From the NCBI GenBank assembly GCA_026000865.1, contig BNZF01000054.1, positions 1 through 8,208 on the forward strand: a stretch of 8,208 bases of DNA. Reading direction: 5' to 3'. Position 1 is the first letter of the stretch. Each line of letters begins with the position of its first letter. Both the position numbers and the translations under genes were made by a program. Shown here one piece after another: positions 1 through 5,748 of the stretch. The DNA is from Clostridia bacterium (lineage in GTDB: Bacteria > Bacillota > Clostridia > Oscillospirales > Ruminococcaceae). The notes beneath the pieces were generated by a model that did no database searches, was not told where the DNA came from, and saw only the letters and a list, made by a program, of their open reading frames with translations.

Positions 1-344
1 ATATTAATATGAATTATGCCAAAGACTGCACTATGCAAGAAGCGGCAAAAGAAATGAACCTTAACTCCTCATATTTTTCACGTTTTTTCAAAAAATATAT
101 GGGTATGACTTTTATGGAATACCTCCAAGAAGTGCGTATCGAACATGTTTTCCAAGATATGATGAAAACAGACTACAATATTACTGATATTTGTCAGCGT
201 AATGGTTTTGCAAATTACCGCATATTCTCTATGAAATTCAAAGAGCGTTTCGGAGTTACCCCTGGTAAGAAACTCAAAGAAATAAGAGCTATCAAAAACG
301 ATTTGGATGAAGCTATTTTTAAGGAAGAATTTTCGATTGCATAA
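1..344 (+). CDS. AraC-type helix-turn-helix regulator, C-terminal part (5' truncated by window edge)
   Basis: This is the DNA-binding end of an AraC/XylS-family transcriptional regulator. The frame is open to the left edge (codons for Ile and Asn precede the first visible Met at 9), so the true start lies outside the window and the Met is probably internal. Both HTH motifs are visible. The first is around TMQEAAKEMNLNSSYFSRFFKK. The second is NITDICQRNGFANYRIFSMKFKERFG followed by VTPGKK, which is the family signature (GF.N...F...FK...G.TP). The chain ends about 15 residues after that signature, as expected for a C-terminal AraC domain. The missing N-terminus decides whether this is a sugar-binding AraC protein or a YesN-like response regulator, so the effector and targets cannot be read here. 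The next gene is more than 370 bases away with hairpins in between, so it is probably not in the same operon as rnz. Confidence 0.93.
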   Translation, partial: INMNYAKDCTMQEAAKEMNLNSSYFSRFFKKYMGMTFMEYLQEVRIEHVFQDMMKTDYNITDICQRNGFANYRIFSMKFKERFGVTPGKKLKEIRAIKNDLDEAIFKEEFSIA

Positions 345-384
345 AAACTGTCTAGCTCGCATGTGTTAAAATGAAACCTAGTTA

Positions 385-440
385 GCACCGCAAGCAATTC
401 GTGGCATAGTTTAACTGAGTTGCAACTTTAACTCATGCGG
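385..440. repeat. Dispersed CATAGTTTAAC intergenic element, single copy
   Basis: This stretch shares several ordered blocks with the repeat cluster after the PBP gene. GCACCGC (385-391) is followed about a dozen bases later by TTCGTGGCATAGTTTAAC, matching the order GCACCGC...TTCGCGGGCATAGTGTACC at 4516-4551. TTTAACTCATGCG (427-439) matches TTTAACTCACGCG (4563-4575) at 12 of 13 bases. TGAGTT and AACTCA form a short hairpin within it. Several blocks in the same order argue against chance. Whether the element is mobile or merely duplicated cannot be told from this window. Confidence 0.5.
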
Positions 441-521
441 ACAATTCGTTCTATAAAAATTGTTAACTATAAGCTGTCCGTCACCTTAATTTGTATGAAT
501 TAAGAATTAAATAAGTTTTAA

Positions 522-548
522 AACAGGTCTAATATATTAGAACCTGTT
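522..548. other. Near-perfect palindromic hairpin, possible terminator or operator
   Basis: AACAGGT (522-528) and ACCTGTT (542-548) flank the perfect palindrome CTAATATATTAG (529-540), with one bulged A at 541. The result is a nearly loop-free cruciform or hairpin. The U-rich stretch that follows is not immediate (GGGAAAGAAATTTTTG), so a rho-independent terminator for the AraC-type gene is possible but weak. A dimeric repressor operator is the alternative. The ACAGGT/ACCTGT arms resemble the GCAGGT/ACCTGC arms of the intergenic repeat family. Confidence 0.45.
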
Positions 549-601
549 GGGAAAGAAATTTTTGTTGATTTTTTGCAATAATTTTTATGATTTTCAAGGA
601 A

Positions 602-640
602 AAAAATCCACAGGCATATTCGCATATGGCAAGGATTTTT
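602..640. other. Compound stem-loop upstream of rnz
   Basis: AAAAATCC (602-609) pairs with GGATTTTT (633-640). Inside, CATAT (615-619) pairs with ATATG (624-628) around a TCGC loop, with a small asymmetric internal loop between the two helices. The A-rich and T-rich outer arms would give a U-run on either strand, so it could act as a weak bidirectional terminator. Its right arm abuts the TTGACA hexamer at 639-644, so it could also influence rnz transcription. Confidence 0.4.
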
Positions 641-702
641 GACATAGAATGACGTGAAAAGGATTGTAAAAGGCACGGTAATTTTTATCCCAACAGTTTC
701 TT

Positions 703-720
703 AGAGGTTAATGAATATTG
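703..720 (+). promoter_or_regulatory. Ribosome binding site and TTG start of rnz
   Basis: AGAGG (703-707) lies 10 nt before TTG 718-720. The frame has a TGA stop at 712-714, so TTG 718 is the first usable start. The ATG at 711 is in another frame and runs to a stop after about 26 codons. Starting at 718 gives the N-terminus MIDICLAGTGG, where RNase Z proteins usually begin. Confidence 0.75.
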
Positions 721-1629
721 ATAGATATTTGTCTTGCAGGAACAGGCGGTATGATGCCTCTCAGAAACAGATGGCTGACCACTTGTTATAGTGAAGTCCA
801 AGGTAACGGAATATTAATCGACTGCGGTGAGGGTACTCAAATTGCCCTCGCTGAGGCTGATGTTAACACAAACCGAATAAATACACTCTTGATTACACAT
901 TTTCACGCCGACCATATCAGCGGTTTTCCTGGATTAATGCTGTCTCTTGCAAATTTTCAAAAAACCTCACCGCTTTATATTTTCACACCTCCCAGCGGTA
1001 AGGAAATTATACAAAAATTATCTTGTATTTGTTCTGTGTTGCCATTCAAAATCTATGTTGATGAACTTCCTCCGGACAGATTTTTTACGTTTAACAGTCC
1101 CGCAATACCTGATTTTGAAATAATTTCTGCACCAATGAACCACACAACAAAGTGTTTGGCATATCGTTTAACTTTAAACAGAAAACCTATTTTTAACCCT
1201 GAAAAAGCAAAAGAATTAAATATCCCTGTGCAATATTGGAAAATCTTGCACAGAGGTGAAATTGTCGAATTTGACGGCAATATTTACACAACCGAAATGG
1301 TAACCGATGGTGAGCGCAAATCGTTGGCTTATACTTATGCAACAGACACAAGACCAAATGATAACCTTGTGCAACTGGCTGAAAACGCGGATTTGTTTAT
1401 CTGCGAGGGTATGTATGGTGACGAAGAAAATGTCGCGGATTTGCGTAAAAAAGGGCATATGAATTTTATTGACGCCGCTCATATCGCAAAAAAAGCTAAC
1501 GTAAAAGAACTTTGGCTGACCCATTATTCGCCTGCTTTACCAAATCCATATGCCTATAAAGACAGTGTGCGTAAATTTTTTTATAATACCAAAATTCCAA
1601 AAGACGGATTTAAAACTTTTTTATCCTGA
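718..1629 (+). CDS. rnz: Ribonuclease Z (metallo-beta-lactamase fold tRNA 3'-end endonuclease)
   Basis: RNase Z is a cytoplasmic zinc enzyme that cleaves precursor tRNAs at the 3' side of the discriminator base. The 303-residue product matches the usual ~300-310 residue bacterial short form. Visible features are the N-terminal CLAGTGGMMP strand-loop, DCGEGTQ at 35-41, the zinc motif HFHADH (H61, H63, D65, H66), H142 in the MNHT segment, D210 in ATDTRP, GHM with H247, and H269 in LTHYSP. This is a full set of MBL metal ligands in the RNase Z order, including the GHM-type histidine after the exosite-bearing region. The exosite arm, normally around residues 155-195, is represented by FNPEKAKELNIP...ILHRGE. 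The enzyme looks intact. A related MBL hydrolase with another substrate is the alternative, but the C-terminal half is typical of RNase Z. It appears to be monocistronic, with a terminator about 260 bases downstream. Confidence 0.87.
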   Translation: MIDICLAGTGGMMPLRNRWLTTCYSEVQGNGILIDCGEGTQIALAEADVNTNRINTLLITHFHADHISGFPGLMLSLANFQKTSPLYIFTPPSGKEIIQKLSCICSVLPFKIYVDELPPDRFFTFNSPAIPDFEIISAPMNHTTKCLAYRLTLNRKPIFNPEKAKELNIPVQYWKILHRGEIVEFDGNIYTTEMVTDGERKSLAYTYATDTRPNDNLVQLAENADLFICEGMYGDEENVADLRKKGHMNFIDAAHIAKKANVKELWLTHYSPALPNPYAYKDSVRKFFYNTKIPKDGFKTFLS

Positions 1630-1888
1630 GTATACCTTTTTATCCTGTGCAGAGTAGGACTGCCCCTGCACCTTAAATTTAATTGCCCATTCTAAAAAAC
1701 CCTAAAAAGCCTTTGCAATTTTTTTGTTTCAATTAATTTGCTAATGACTGCTTTGGCGTGAACGATTGCGACCATTACGTTTTTTTCCATAATAAAATGC
1801 ATCCATAAATTATTGACTTAATTTTACTATGTCACGGACTGTGACACTGGGTAACTATTAACGTTTTGCTATAAACTATTAACTTTCG
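1630..1888. other. Non-coding stretch between rnz and its downstream terminator
   Basis: I see no gene here. Near the rnz stop there is an imperfect 19-nt direct duplication (TTTTTTATCCTGAG around 1617-1630, CTTTTTATCCTGTG around 1637-1649). GTGCAG (1647-1652) and CTGCAC (1666-1671) can form a 6-bp stem with a 13-nt loop and no U-run after it. GTCAC/GTGAC (1831-1835, 1841-1845) forms a small stem-loop. A TTGACT at 1813-1818 has no matching -10. Confidence 0.55.
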
Positions 1889-1916
1889 ACATACCCTTAA
1901 AAGGGTATGTTTTTTT
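1889..1916 (+). terminator. Rho-independent terminator
   Basis: ACATACCC (1889-1896) pairs perfectly with GGGTATGT (1903-1910) around TTAAAA and runs straight into a run of seven T (1910-1916). It reads in the + direction and would end transcripts coming from rnz. It lies only about 10 bases before the PBP promoter, so it insulates the PBP gene from upstream read-through. Confidence 0.82.
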
Positions 1917-1925
1917 CGTAAAAAC

Positions 1926-1953
1926 TTGACTTAGTCACTAAAATCAATATAAT
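1926..1953 (+). promoter_or_regulatory. Sigma-70/SigA-type promoter for the class A PBP gene
   Basis: TTGACT (1926-1931) and a perfect TATAAT (1948-1953) are separated by 16 nt, close to consensus for the housekeeping sigma factor. Transcription would start near 1960 and give a leader of about 250 nt, most of it made of the tandem units described separately. Confidence 0.8.
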
Positions 1954-1983
1954 ATTAATAGCCATGATTAATAAAGGGTTAAT

Positions 1984-2206
1984 GGTTGCAAGTTATTTAG
2001 ACTAAAAATATCACAAAGGTTTTTAGAATGTGTAATTAAATTAGAAGTGGCAATTAGTGGTTGCAAGTTGTTTAGGATAAAAAAGTTGCAAAGGTTTTTA
2101 GAGTCTGTAATTAAATTAGAAGTGGCAATTAGGGTTGCAAGTTGTTTAGGATAAAAAAGGTGCAAAGGTTTTAAGAGGTGCAATTAGTAAAAGTTGCAAA
2201 GGAGAG
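1984..2206 (+). repeat. Tandem ~75-nt leader repeat (three units) upstream of the PBP gene
   Basis: Units begin with GGTTGCAAG at 1984, 2059 and 2133 (GGTTGCAA), giving periods of 75 and 74. The third unit is shortened by about 20 nt. Each unit has a first GTTGCAAG block, an A-rich stretch, then an AAAGG block (unit 1 CACAAAGG, unit 2 GTTGCAAAGG, unit 3 GGTGCAAAGG). Units 1 and 2 then carry TGTAATTAAATTAGAAG and a GGCAATTA end. The gene's real Shine-Dalgarno sits in a further GTTGCAAAGG at 2193-2202, so the ribosome binding site is part of the repeated sequence and every unit upstream carries an SD-like decoy. The whole array lies in the inferred 5' untranslated region. Confidence 0.9.
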
Positions 2207-2214
2207 TTTCTGTG
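2199..2214 (+). promoter_or_regulatory. Ribosome binding site and GTG start of the PBP gene
   Basis: AAGGAG (2199-2204) lies 7 nt before GTG 2212-2214. An in-frame TTG at 2194 exists but overlaps the Shine-Dalgarno itself and has none of its own, so GTG 2212 is the supported start. It gives the N-terminus MAQNKK. Confidence 0.85.
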
Positions 2215-2247
2215 GCTCAAAATAAAAAAGTGGCTCAAAATAAAAAA
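2212..2247 (+). repeat. Perfect 18-bp tandem duplication covering the PBP start codon
   Basis: GTGGCTCAAAATAAAAAA occurs twice back to back (2212-2229 and 2230-2247). It encodes the doubled N-terminus (M/V)AQNKK-VAQNKK, so a second GTG start is available 6 codons downstream. Only the first copy has a well-spaced Shine-Dalgarno. Confidence 0.95.
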
Positions 2248-4425
2248 ACAAAAAAAATAGGTAAGATAACATTTAAGGTTACTAAACATACATTTGGGCT
2301 TATTTTTTCAACAATATTATCCATAATAATGATAGGCGTGATAACACTTACCATTTGTTGTACTGTGCTGACTGTTTGGGTTTTGGAATTTATGGACGAA
2401 GCTGACGAGATTACTATTGCTCAATATGAACAAAAATTCAATACGGTTATGTATGTTAATAATCCCGAATATGTCCCCGAACTTGGTGACACAGAAACTA
2501 ATCCGCAATGGCTTTCGGTTTATGAAGTTAAAAACAGCACAATGCGTATTCCGATTACAATCGACCAAGTGCCACAAATGGTTAGAAACGCTTTTGTTTG
2601 CGTTGAGGACGAACGCTTTTATCAGCACGACGGCGTGGATTATAAACGTACTTTCGCGGCGTTTGCAAACATGTTTTTGCACTTCTATGACACTGAACAA
2701 GGCGGTTCAACTTTAACACAGCAGTTAATCAAAAACATCACTGGTGATAGAGAAACCAATATGCAACGTAAAATCCGTGAGATTTTTCGTGCGATGAAGT
2801 TTGAAAAAACATATTCAAAAGATGAGATACTTGAAGCATATATTAATAATGTCGAGTTTGGTAATGGTGCAATCGGTATCGAATATGCTTCTCAAAAATA
2901 TTTCGGAAAAAGTACTTTTGAACTTTCACTTGCGGAAATTGCCTGCCTTTCTGGTATACCACAAAATCCCGAGGTGATTAATCCTTTTGCATCTTTGGAA
3001 AGAAACCGCACTCGTCAAAAATATGTATTGTTCCAGATGTATGAAAACGGTGCGATTAGTTATGATGAATACCAAGCAGCATTGGCTGAAAAACTTATTT
3101 TTACAAATTCTGATGAATATAAAGCCCTTCACCCCGAACATGAAAATACTACCATAAAAGAGCAAGACGTAACCCCTTGGTATGTGGACGCTGCTATTTA
3201 CGAATTACGTGACTATTTTATCGCTAACGAAAACATGAACCAAGCCGAAGCGATTAAACATATCAACACAGGCGGATATAAAATTTATCTTACTGTTGAT
3301 ATGAATATGCAAAATTATCTTGAAGATAAATATAAAGATTGGGCAATTTTTGGTGAAGCGAAAGATAAAGAGGGCAAACCTATGCAGTCCTCATTTATCG
3401 CGATGGACTATACAGGTTCTGTTTTGTCCGTTGTCGGAGGTTTGGGTGACAAAACTGAATACGGCTCTTTGTGTTTTAACAGAGCAGTTCAAGCAAAACG
3501 TGATATGGGTTCAACCATAAAACCTGTCACTAGTTATGGTGCGGCGTTTTATTATGACCAAGCATATTTCTCACAGTTAATGGTAGACCAAAAAATAACT
3601 CTTCCCGATGGTAAACTTTGGCCACCAAACTATGGCGGTGGGGTTTCTGGTGCAACCTATAATCTTTATTATTGTTTACAGCGTTCTCTTAACACAGTGC
3701 CCGCTCAAATTGTGCAAAAAATGGGAACTCAGACAGTTTTTGATTTTGCAACACAACGACTGGGACTTGGTTTAGTAAGTCAAGATAACGCTATTGCACC
3801 TCTTTCAATCGGTTCTTTAACTTACGGTATAACACTCGAAGACCTTGTTAACGCTTATATACCTTATGGTGCGGGCGGTATGATTTATGAGGCACATATC
3901 ATAAGTGAAGTAAAACAAGGTGATGGCGGAGTGCTTTTCTCCAACACAGGCAAAGGCGGTACACAAGCAATTGACCCCGACACCGCTTGGGTTGTTAACA
4001 GACTTATGAATATGGTAGTCAACGCTCCTAATGGTACTGGTGTAGCCGGTGCTTTGCCGAACAAAAACGTTGTTGGTAAAACTGGTACGTCTGACAATAT
4101 CTATGACCTTTCGTTTATTGGATTAACTCCTGATTTTGTTAGCGGAGTTTGGATGGGTTTCGATGATAAATTTTCCCTCTCGGCTAATATTTCTTCTGCA
4201 TCAGTTTGGAAAAGAATTATCGGTGACTATGCCAACACTTATAATACAGGCAGACAATGGCCGACAAATGAAAATGTAATTCAAGCGAAATATTGCACCG
4301 TGACAGGTCTAATCGCAAGTCCAACCTGTCCGCAATCAAATATTTACGGCTATTACAAGCCGTCCAACGCACCAAAATGCGACGGAGAACACGTCCCCGA
4401 AGATGACGAAGAATTAGAATGGTAA
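2212..4425 (+). CDS. Class A penicillin-binding protein (bifunctional transglycosylase/transpeptidase, PBP1A type)
   Basis: This protein polymerises lipid II into glycan strands and cross-links the stem peptides at the outer face of the cytoplasmic membrane. It is 737 residues from GTG 2212 (numbering from this start). A basic cytoplasmic tail (about 1-27) is followed by one membrane helix (about 28-61). The GT51 glycosyltransferase domain shows EDERFYQHDG (catalytic Glu about 132), GGSTLTQQ (164-171), RKIREI (about 186-191) and EAYINNVEFGNG. The penicillin-binding domain carries the three active-site motifs: STIK (nucleophile S434, K437), SLN (492-494) and KTGT (623-626). The C-terminal tail has Cys at about 695, 706 and 723 in CTVTGLIASPTC...KC, as in clostridial PBP1A-type proteins, and ends in an acidic EDDEELEW. 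All catalytic motifs are present, so the enzyme looks functional. It has its own promoter and an insulating upstream terminator. Confidence 0.96.
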   Translation: MAQNKKVAQNKKTKKIGKITFKVTKHTFGLIFSTILSIIMIGVITLTICCTVLTVWVLEFMDEADEITIAQYEQKFNTVMYVNNPEYVPELGDTETNPQWLSVYEVKNSTMRIPITIDQVPQMVRNAFVCVEDERFYQHDGVDYKRTFAAFANMFLHFYDTEQGGSTLTQQLIKNITGDRETNMQRKIREIFRAMKFEKTYSKDEILEAYINNVEFGNGAIGIEYASQKYFGKSTFELSLAEIACLSGIPQNPEVINPFASLERNRTRQKYVLFQMYENGAISYDEYQAALAEKLIFTNSDEYKALHPEHENTTIKEQDVTPWYVDAAIYELRDYFIANENMNQAEAIKHINTGGYKIYLTVDMNMQNYLEDKYKDWAIFGEAKDKEGKPMQSSFIAMDYTGSVLSVVGGLGDKTEYGSLCFNRAVQAKRDMGSTIKPVTSYGAAFYYDQAYFSQLMVDQKITLPDGKLWPPNYGGGVSGATYNLYYCLQRSLNTVPAQIVQKMGTQTVFDFATQRLGLGLVSQDNAIAPLSIGSLTYGITLEDLVNAYIPYGAGGMIYEAHIISEVKQGDGGVLFSNTGKGGTQAIDPDTAWVVNRLMNMVVNAPNGTGVAGALPNKNVVGKTGTSDNIYDLSFIGLTPDFVSGVWMGFDDKFSLSANISSASVWKRIIGDYANTYNTGRQWPTNENVIQAKYCTVTGLIASPTCPQSNIYGYYKPSNAPKCDGEHVPEDDEELEW

Positions 4426-4700
4426 TCCGCAGGCAACGTCTACCTACCTGTTCTTCGCGACATAGTTTAGCAGGTAACACCTACCTGCCTGCTTTTCGCG
4501 GGCATAATTTAACAGGCACCGCCTACCTGTTTTTCGCGGGCATAGTGTACCTTAGCCGTTAGTTTAACTCACGCGAGTGGCAGGCAATACCTGCACATAA
4601 CATATGTCCGTGACATTTCGCGACATAGTTTAGCAGGTAACACCTGCCTGCACATAACATATGTCCGTGACATTTCGTGACATAGTTTAACTTAGTCATT
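4426..4700. repeat. Cluster of palindromic CATAGTTTAAC-type intergenic repeats
   Basis: The gap after the PBP gene is filled by diverged copies of one element. The core CATAGTTTA(A/G)C or a close variant occurs at 4461, 4503, 4541, 4624 and 4681, usually preceded by TTCGCG(A/G)(G)C or TTCGTGA. Between cores lie short hairpins: GCAGGT/ACCTGC (4470-4475 with 4483-4488), AACAGG/CCTGTT (4511-4516 with 4526-4531), GCAGG/CCTGC (4580-4584 with 4590-4594) and GCAGGT/ACCTGC (4633-4638 with 4642-4647). The best-conserved part is a 42-nt direct repeat (4591-4632 and 4648-4689, period 57, one or two differences). Spacing is irregular (about 40-80 nt) and there are no unique spacers, so it is not a CRISPR array. 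Hairpin-bearing REP-like repeats are the closest known class; I do not recognise the family. Confidence 0.8.
4511..4534 (+). terminator. Candidate terminator hairpin inside the repeat cluster
   Basis: AACAGG (4511-4516) and CCTGTT (4526-4531) form a 6-bp stem with a 9-nt loop, running into a T-run (4530-4534). It lies about 85 bases after the PBP stop and is the best rho-independent candidate there. The stem is weak, and it is built from the repeat element, so termination may be a by-product of the repeat. Confidence 0.4.
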
Positions 4701-4740
4701 ATTTTACTGTCGTGATTTATATTTTTACTATAAAATATTA

Positions 4741-4815
4741 GTAGCAAATTATTTATAAGAAAAAAGTCGCAAGGATTATCAAATGGTGTAATGAATAAGA
4801 AGTTGCAAGGGTAAG
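4741..4815 (+). repeat. Single copy of the PBP-type 75-nt leader unit upstream of the lipoprotein gene
   Basis: This stretch aligns along its whole length, with only short gaps, to the unit repeated before the PBP gene, at roughly 70% identity by eye. Shared blocks in order are GT(A/T)GCAA, TTTA, AAAAAAGT(C/T)GCAA, GG, TGTAAT, AGAAGT(T/G)GCAA. It occupies the same position, just upstream of the gene's Shine-Dalgarno. Upstream of both arrays is an ACTTAGTCA sequence (1930-1938 and 4690-4698). A possible -10 TATAAA lies at 4729-4734 without a clear -35, so the lipoprotein promoter is uncertain. Confidence 0.75.
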
Positions 4816-4852
4816 TACTACTACTCAAAGAAAAAAGGAGTCAAAAAAGAAA

Positions 4853-5467
4853 ATGAAATTAAAAAAAGTTTTAGCGTTTAGTACTGTTTTTATTTTATTG
4901 TGTTCTGGTTTGGTAGGTTGTAAGGATAAAAATAAAACAGCGGATAGTGCTTCAGGTGTTGTGGTTGGTGGTACCACAACAGCGGGTGAATGGGTTCGTC
5001 CTGATTATGTAAATGACGGAAAAGAAACTGTTTGCAAAATAGGGGAAACTGTTAATTGGAATAACACAGGTGCAACTTTTACATTTGAATCTGCTGGAAT
5101 TACTGAGGAAAATAGTGCAATAATTTTTAATATAGTAATTTCAAACGGAACTGACAAAAACATCAATTTGAGTTTATTAGATAAGGATAATATATTAATC
5201 TATAATGGTGAAACAAAATTAGATTTTAATTATAAAACTCATATTGCAGCGATGAAAGTTGCTAAAAATTATTTTATAATTGATGATAGTCAAAATTATC
5301 TATATAAACCAAGCACAACTAATTATTGGCATATTCCTGCTTTAATGCCATCAAATTTAAGTGAAAAATTCAAGATTTCTATGTTCCCAGATTATAACTA
5401 TTCTCCTGATTACGTAACCTTTGAAGTGGATACAAAAGACCTAAAAACGTTAACACCAGTCTTATAA
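4853..5467 (+). CDS. Putative secreted lipoprotein, function unknown
   Basis: The product is 204 residues and begins with a lipoprotein signal peptide: basic MKLKK, a hydrophobic core to about residue 20, and the lipobox LVGC with the lipidated Cys at 23. Lgt would attach diacylglycerol there and signal peptidase II would cleave before it, leaving about 182 residues tethered outside the membrane. A Gly/Ala/Thr-rich linker (about 30-50) precedes a domain of predicted beta strands (about 58-204), with KIGETVNWNNTGATFTF and IIFNIVISNGTDKNINL. This resembles the pattern of DUF4352-like immunoglobulin-type domains, but that assignment is tentative. There are no enzymatic motifs. The start is ATG 4853 with AAAGGAG (4834-4840) 12 nt upstream, a rather long spacing. 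The gene is probably monocistronic. Confidence 0.85.
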   Translation: MKLKKVLAFSTVFILLCSGLVGCKDKNKTADSASGVVVGGTTTAGEWVRPDYVNDGKETVCKIGETVNWNNTGATFTFESAGITEENSAIIFNIVISNGTDKNINLSLLDKDNILIYNGETKLDFNYKTHIAAMKVAKNYFIIDDSQNYLYKPSTTNYWHIPALMPSNLSEKFKISMFPDYNYSPDYVTFEVDTKDLKTLTPVL

Positions 5468-5468
5468 C

Positions 5469-5507
5469 ACCTGCCTGTTTTCTCAGGCTTAGACCTAACA
5501 AGCAGGT
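5469..5507. other. Nested hairpin after the lipoprotein gene, possible terminator
   Basis: GCCTG (5473-5477) pairs with CAGGC (5484-5488) around TTTTCT. As an alternative or outer helix, ACCTGC (5469-5474) pairs with GCAGGT (5502-5507). The sequence after it is AGTTTAATTTTGCATTTT, only loosely T-rich. It begins 2 nt after the lipoprotein stop and carries the ACCTGCCTG and TAGTTTAA words of the intergenic repeat family, so it is probably a related copy that may also end the lipoprotein transcript. Confidence 0.45.
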
Positions 5508-5609
5508 AGTTTAATTTTGCATTTTACGAGATAACTTTAAACTGGTTGGTTGCAATCATTTACGCCAACGCAATAGGGTTGCAATGGCATGAACAAAACA
5601 GTAGAGAAG

Positions 5610-5748
5610 GTTTAGCTACAAATATATCAAAGGCGTTTAGGGGTAAAAAAACAAGTTTAACTACAAATGTATTTAAGGCGTTGAGGAGTAAAAAAAAACA
5701 AGTTTAGCTACAAATGTATTAAAGGCGTTGAGGAGTAAAAAAAAATAA
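5610..5748 (+). repeat. Tandem ~46-nt leader repeat (three units) ending at the metG ribosome binding site
   Basis: Units begin at GTTTA(G/A)CTACAAAT in 5610, 5655 and 5702 (periods 45 and 47). Each contains AAGGCGTT followed by an SD-like block (TAGGGGT in unit 1, TGAGGAGT in units 2 and 3) and a poly-A tract of 7-9. Unit 3 supplies the metG Shine-Dalgarno GAGGAG (5730-5735), which stands 17 nt from ATG 5753, clearly longer than the usual 5-10. No nearer in-frame start exists. The preceding part of the gap (5508-5609) has two GGTTGCAAT words and no recognisable T-box signature, SAM riboswitch or confident promoter. Confidence 0.88.

Larger units (their letters stand above)
345..717. other. 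Non-coding gap between the AraC-type gene and rnz
   Basis: No convincing gene is present. The gap holds a copy of the dispersed CATAGTTTAAC element (about 385-440), a 7-bp inverted repeat CTTAATT/AATTAAG (485-491 and 498-504), a near-perfect 27-nt palindrome (522-548) and a compound stem-loop (602-640). CGGACA (438-443) and TGTCCG around 475-480 can also pair. A consensus -35 hexamer TTGACA lies at 639-644, but I see no good -10 at 16-18 nt (best candidates are GATTGT or TGTAAA around 662-670), so the rnz promoter is unresolved. Confidence 0.6.

Noticed and set aside
639..670. Promoter for rnz from TTGACA at 639-644
   Set aside because: The -35 is perfect, but no acceptable -10 lies at 16-18 nt (GATTGT matches 3 of 6; TGTAAA needs a 20-nt spacer). 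I did not annotate it as a promoter.
1968..2183. Minus-strand frame of 71 codons with an internally repeated peptide (IATSNLIT...KNLC)
   Set aside because: It is only the reverse reading of the ~75-nt leader repeat, whose period happens to be 25 codons. It has no supporting ribosome binding site and lies antisense in the PBP leader.
2194..2211. TTG 2194 as the PBP start
   Set aside because: This TTG lies inside the Shine-Dalgarno region and has no site of its own, whereas GTG 2212 is 7 nt after AAGGAG.
4497..4512. Resemblance of GCGGGCATAATTTAAC to the 5' end of a tRNA-Gly (acceptor and D-arm)
   Set aside because: No pairing D-stem, anticodon arm, T-arm or 3' acceptor strand follows in any copy, so it is not a tRNA gene. 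A tRNA-derived origin of the repeat cannot be supported from here.
4449..4700. CRISPR array
   Set aside because: Repeat copies vary in length and sequence, spacing is irregular, and what lies between cores is itself repeated rather than unique spacers. No cas genes are in view.
4559..4828. Minus-strand frame of 89 codons with repeated LNY(V)xKCHGHMLCAG
   Set aside because: The peptide repeat follows from the 57-nt (19-codon) direct repeat read backwards. The frame also crosses the lipoprotein leader, so coding is unlikely.
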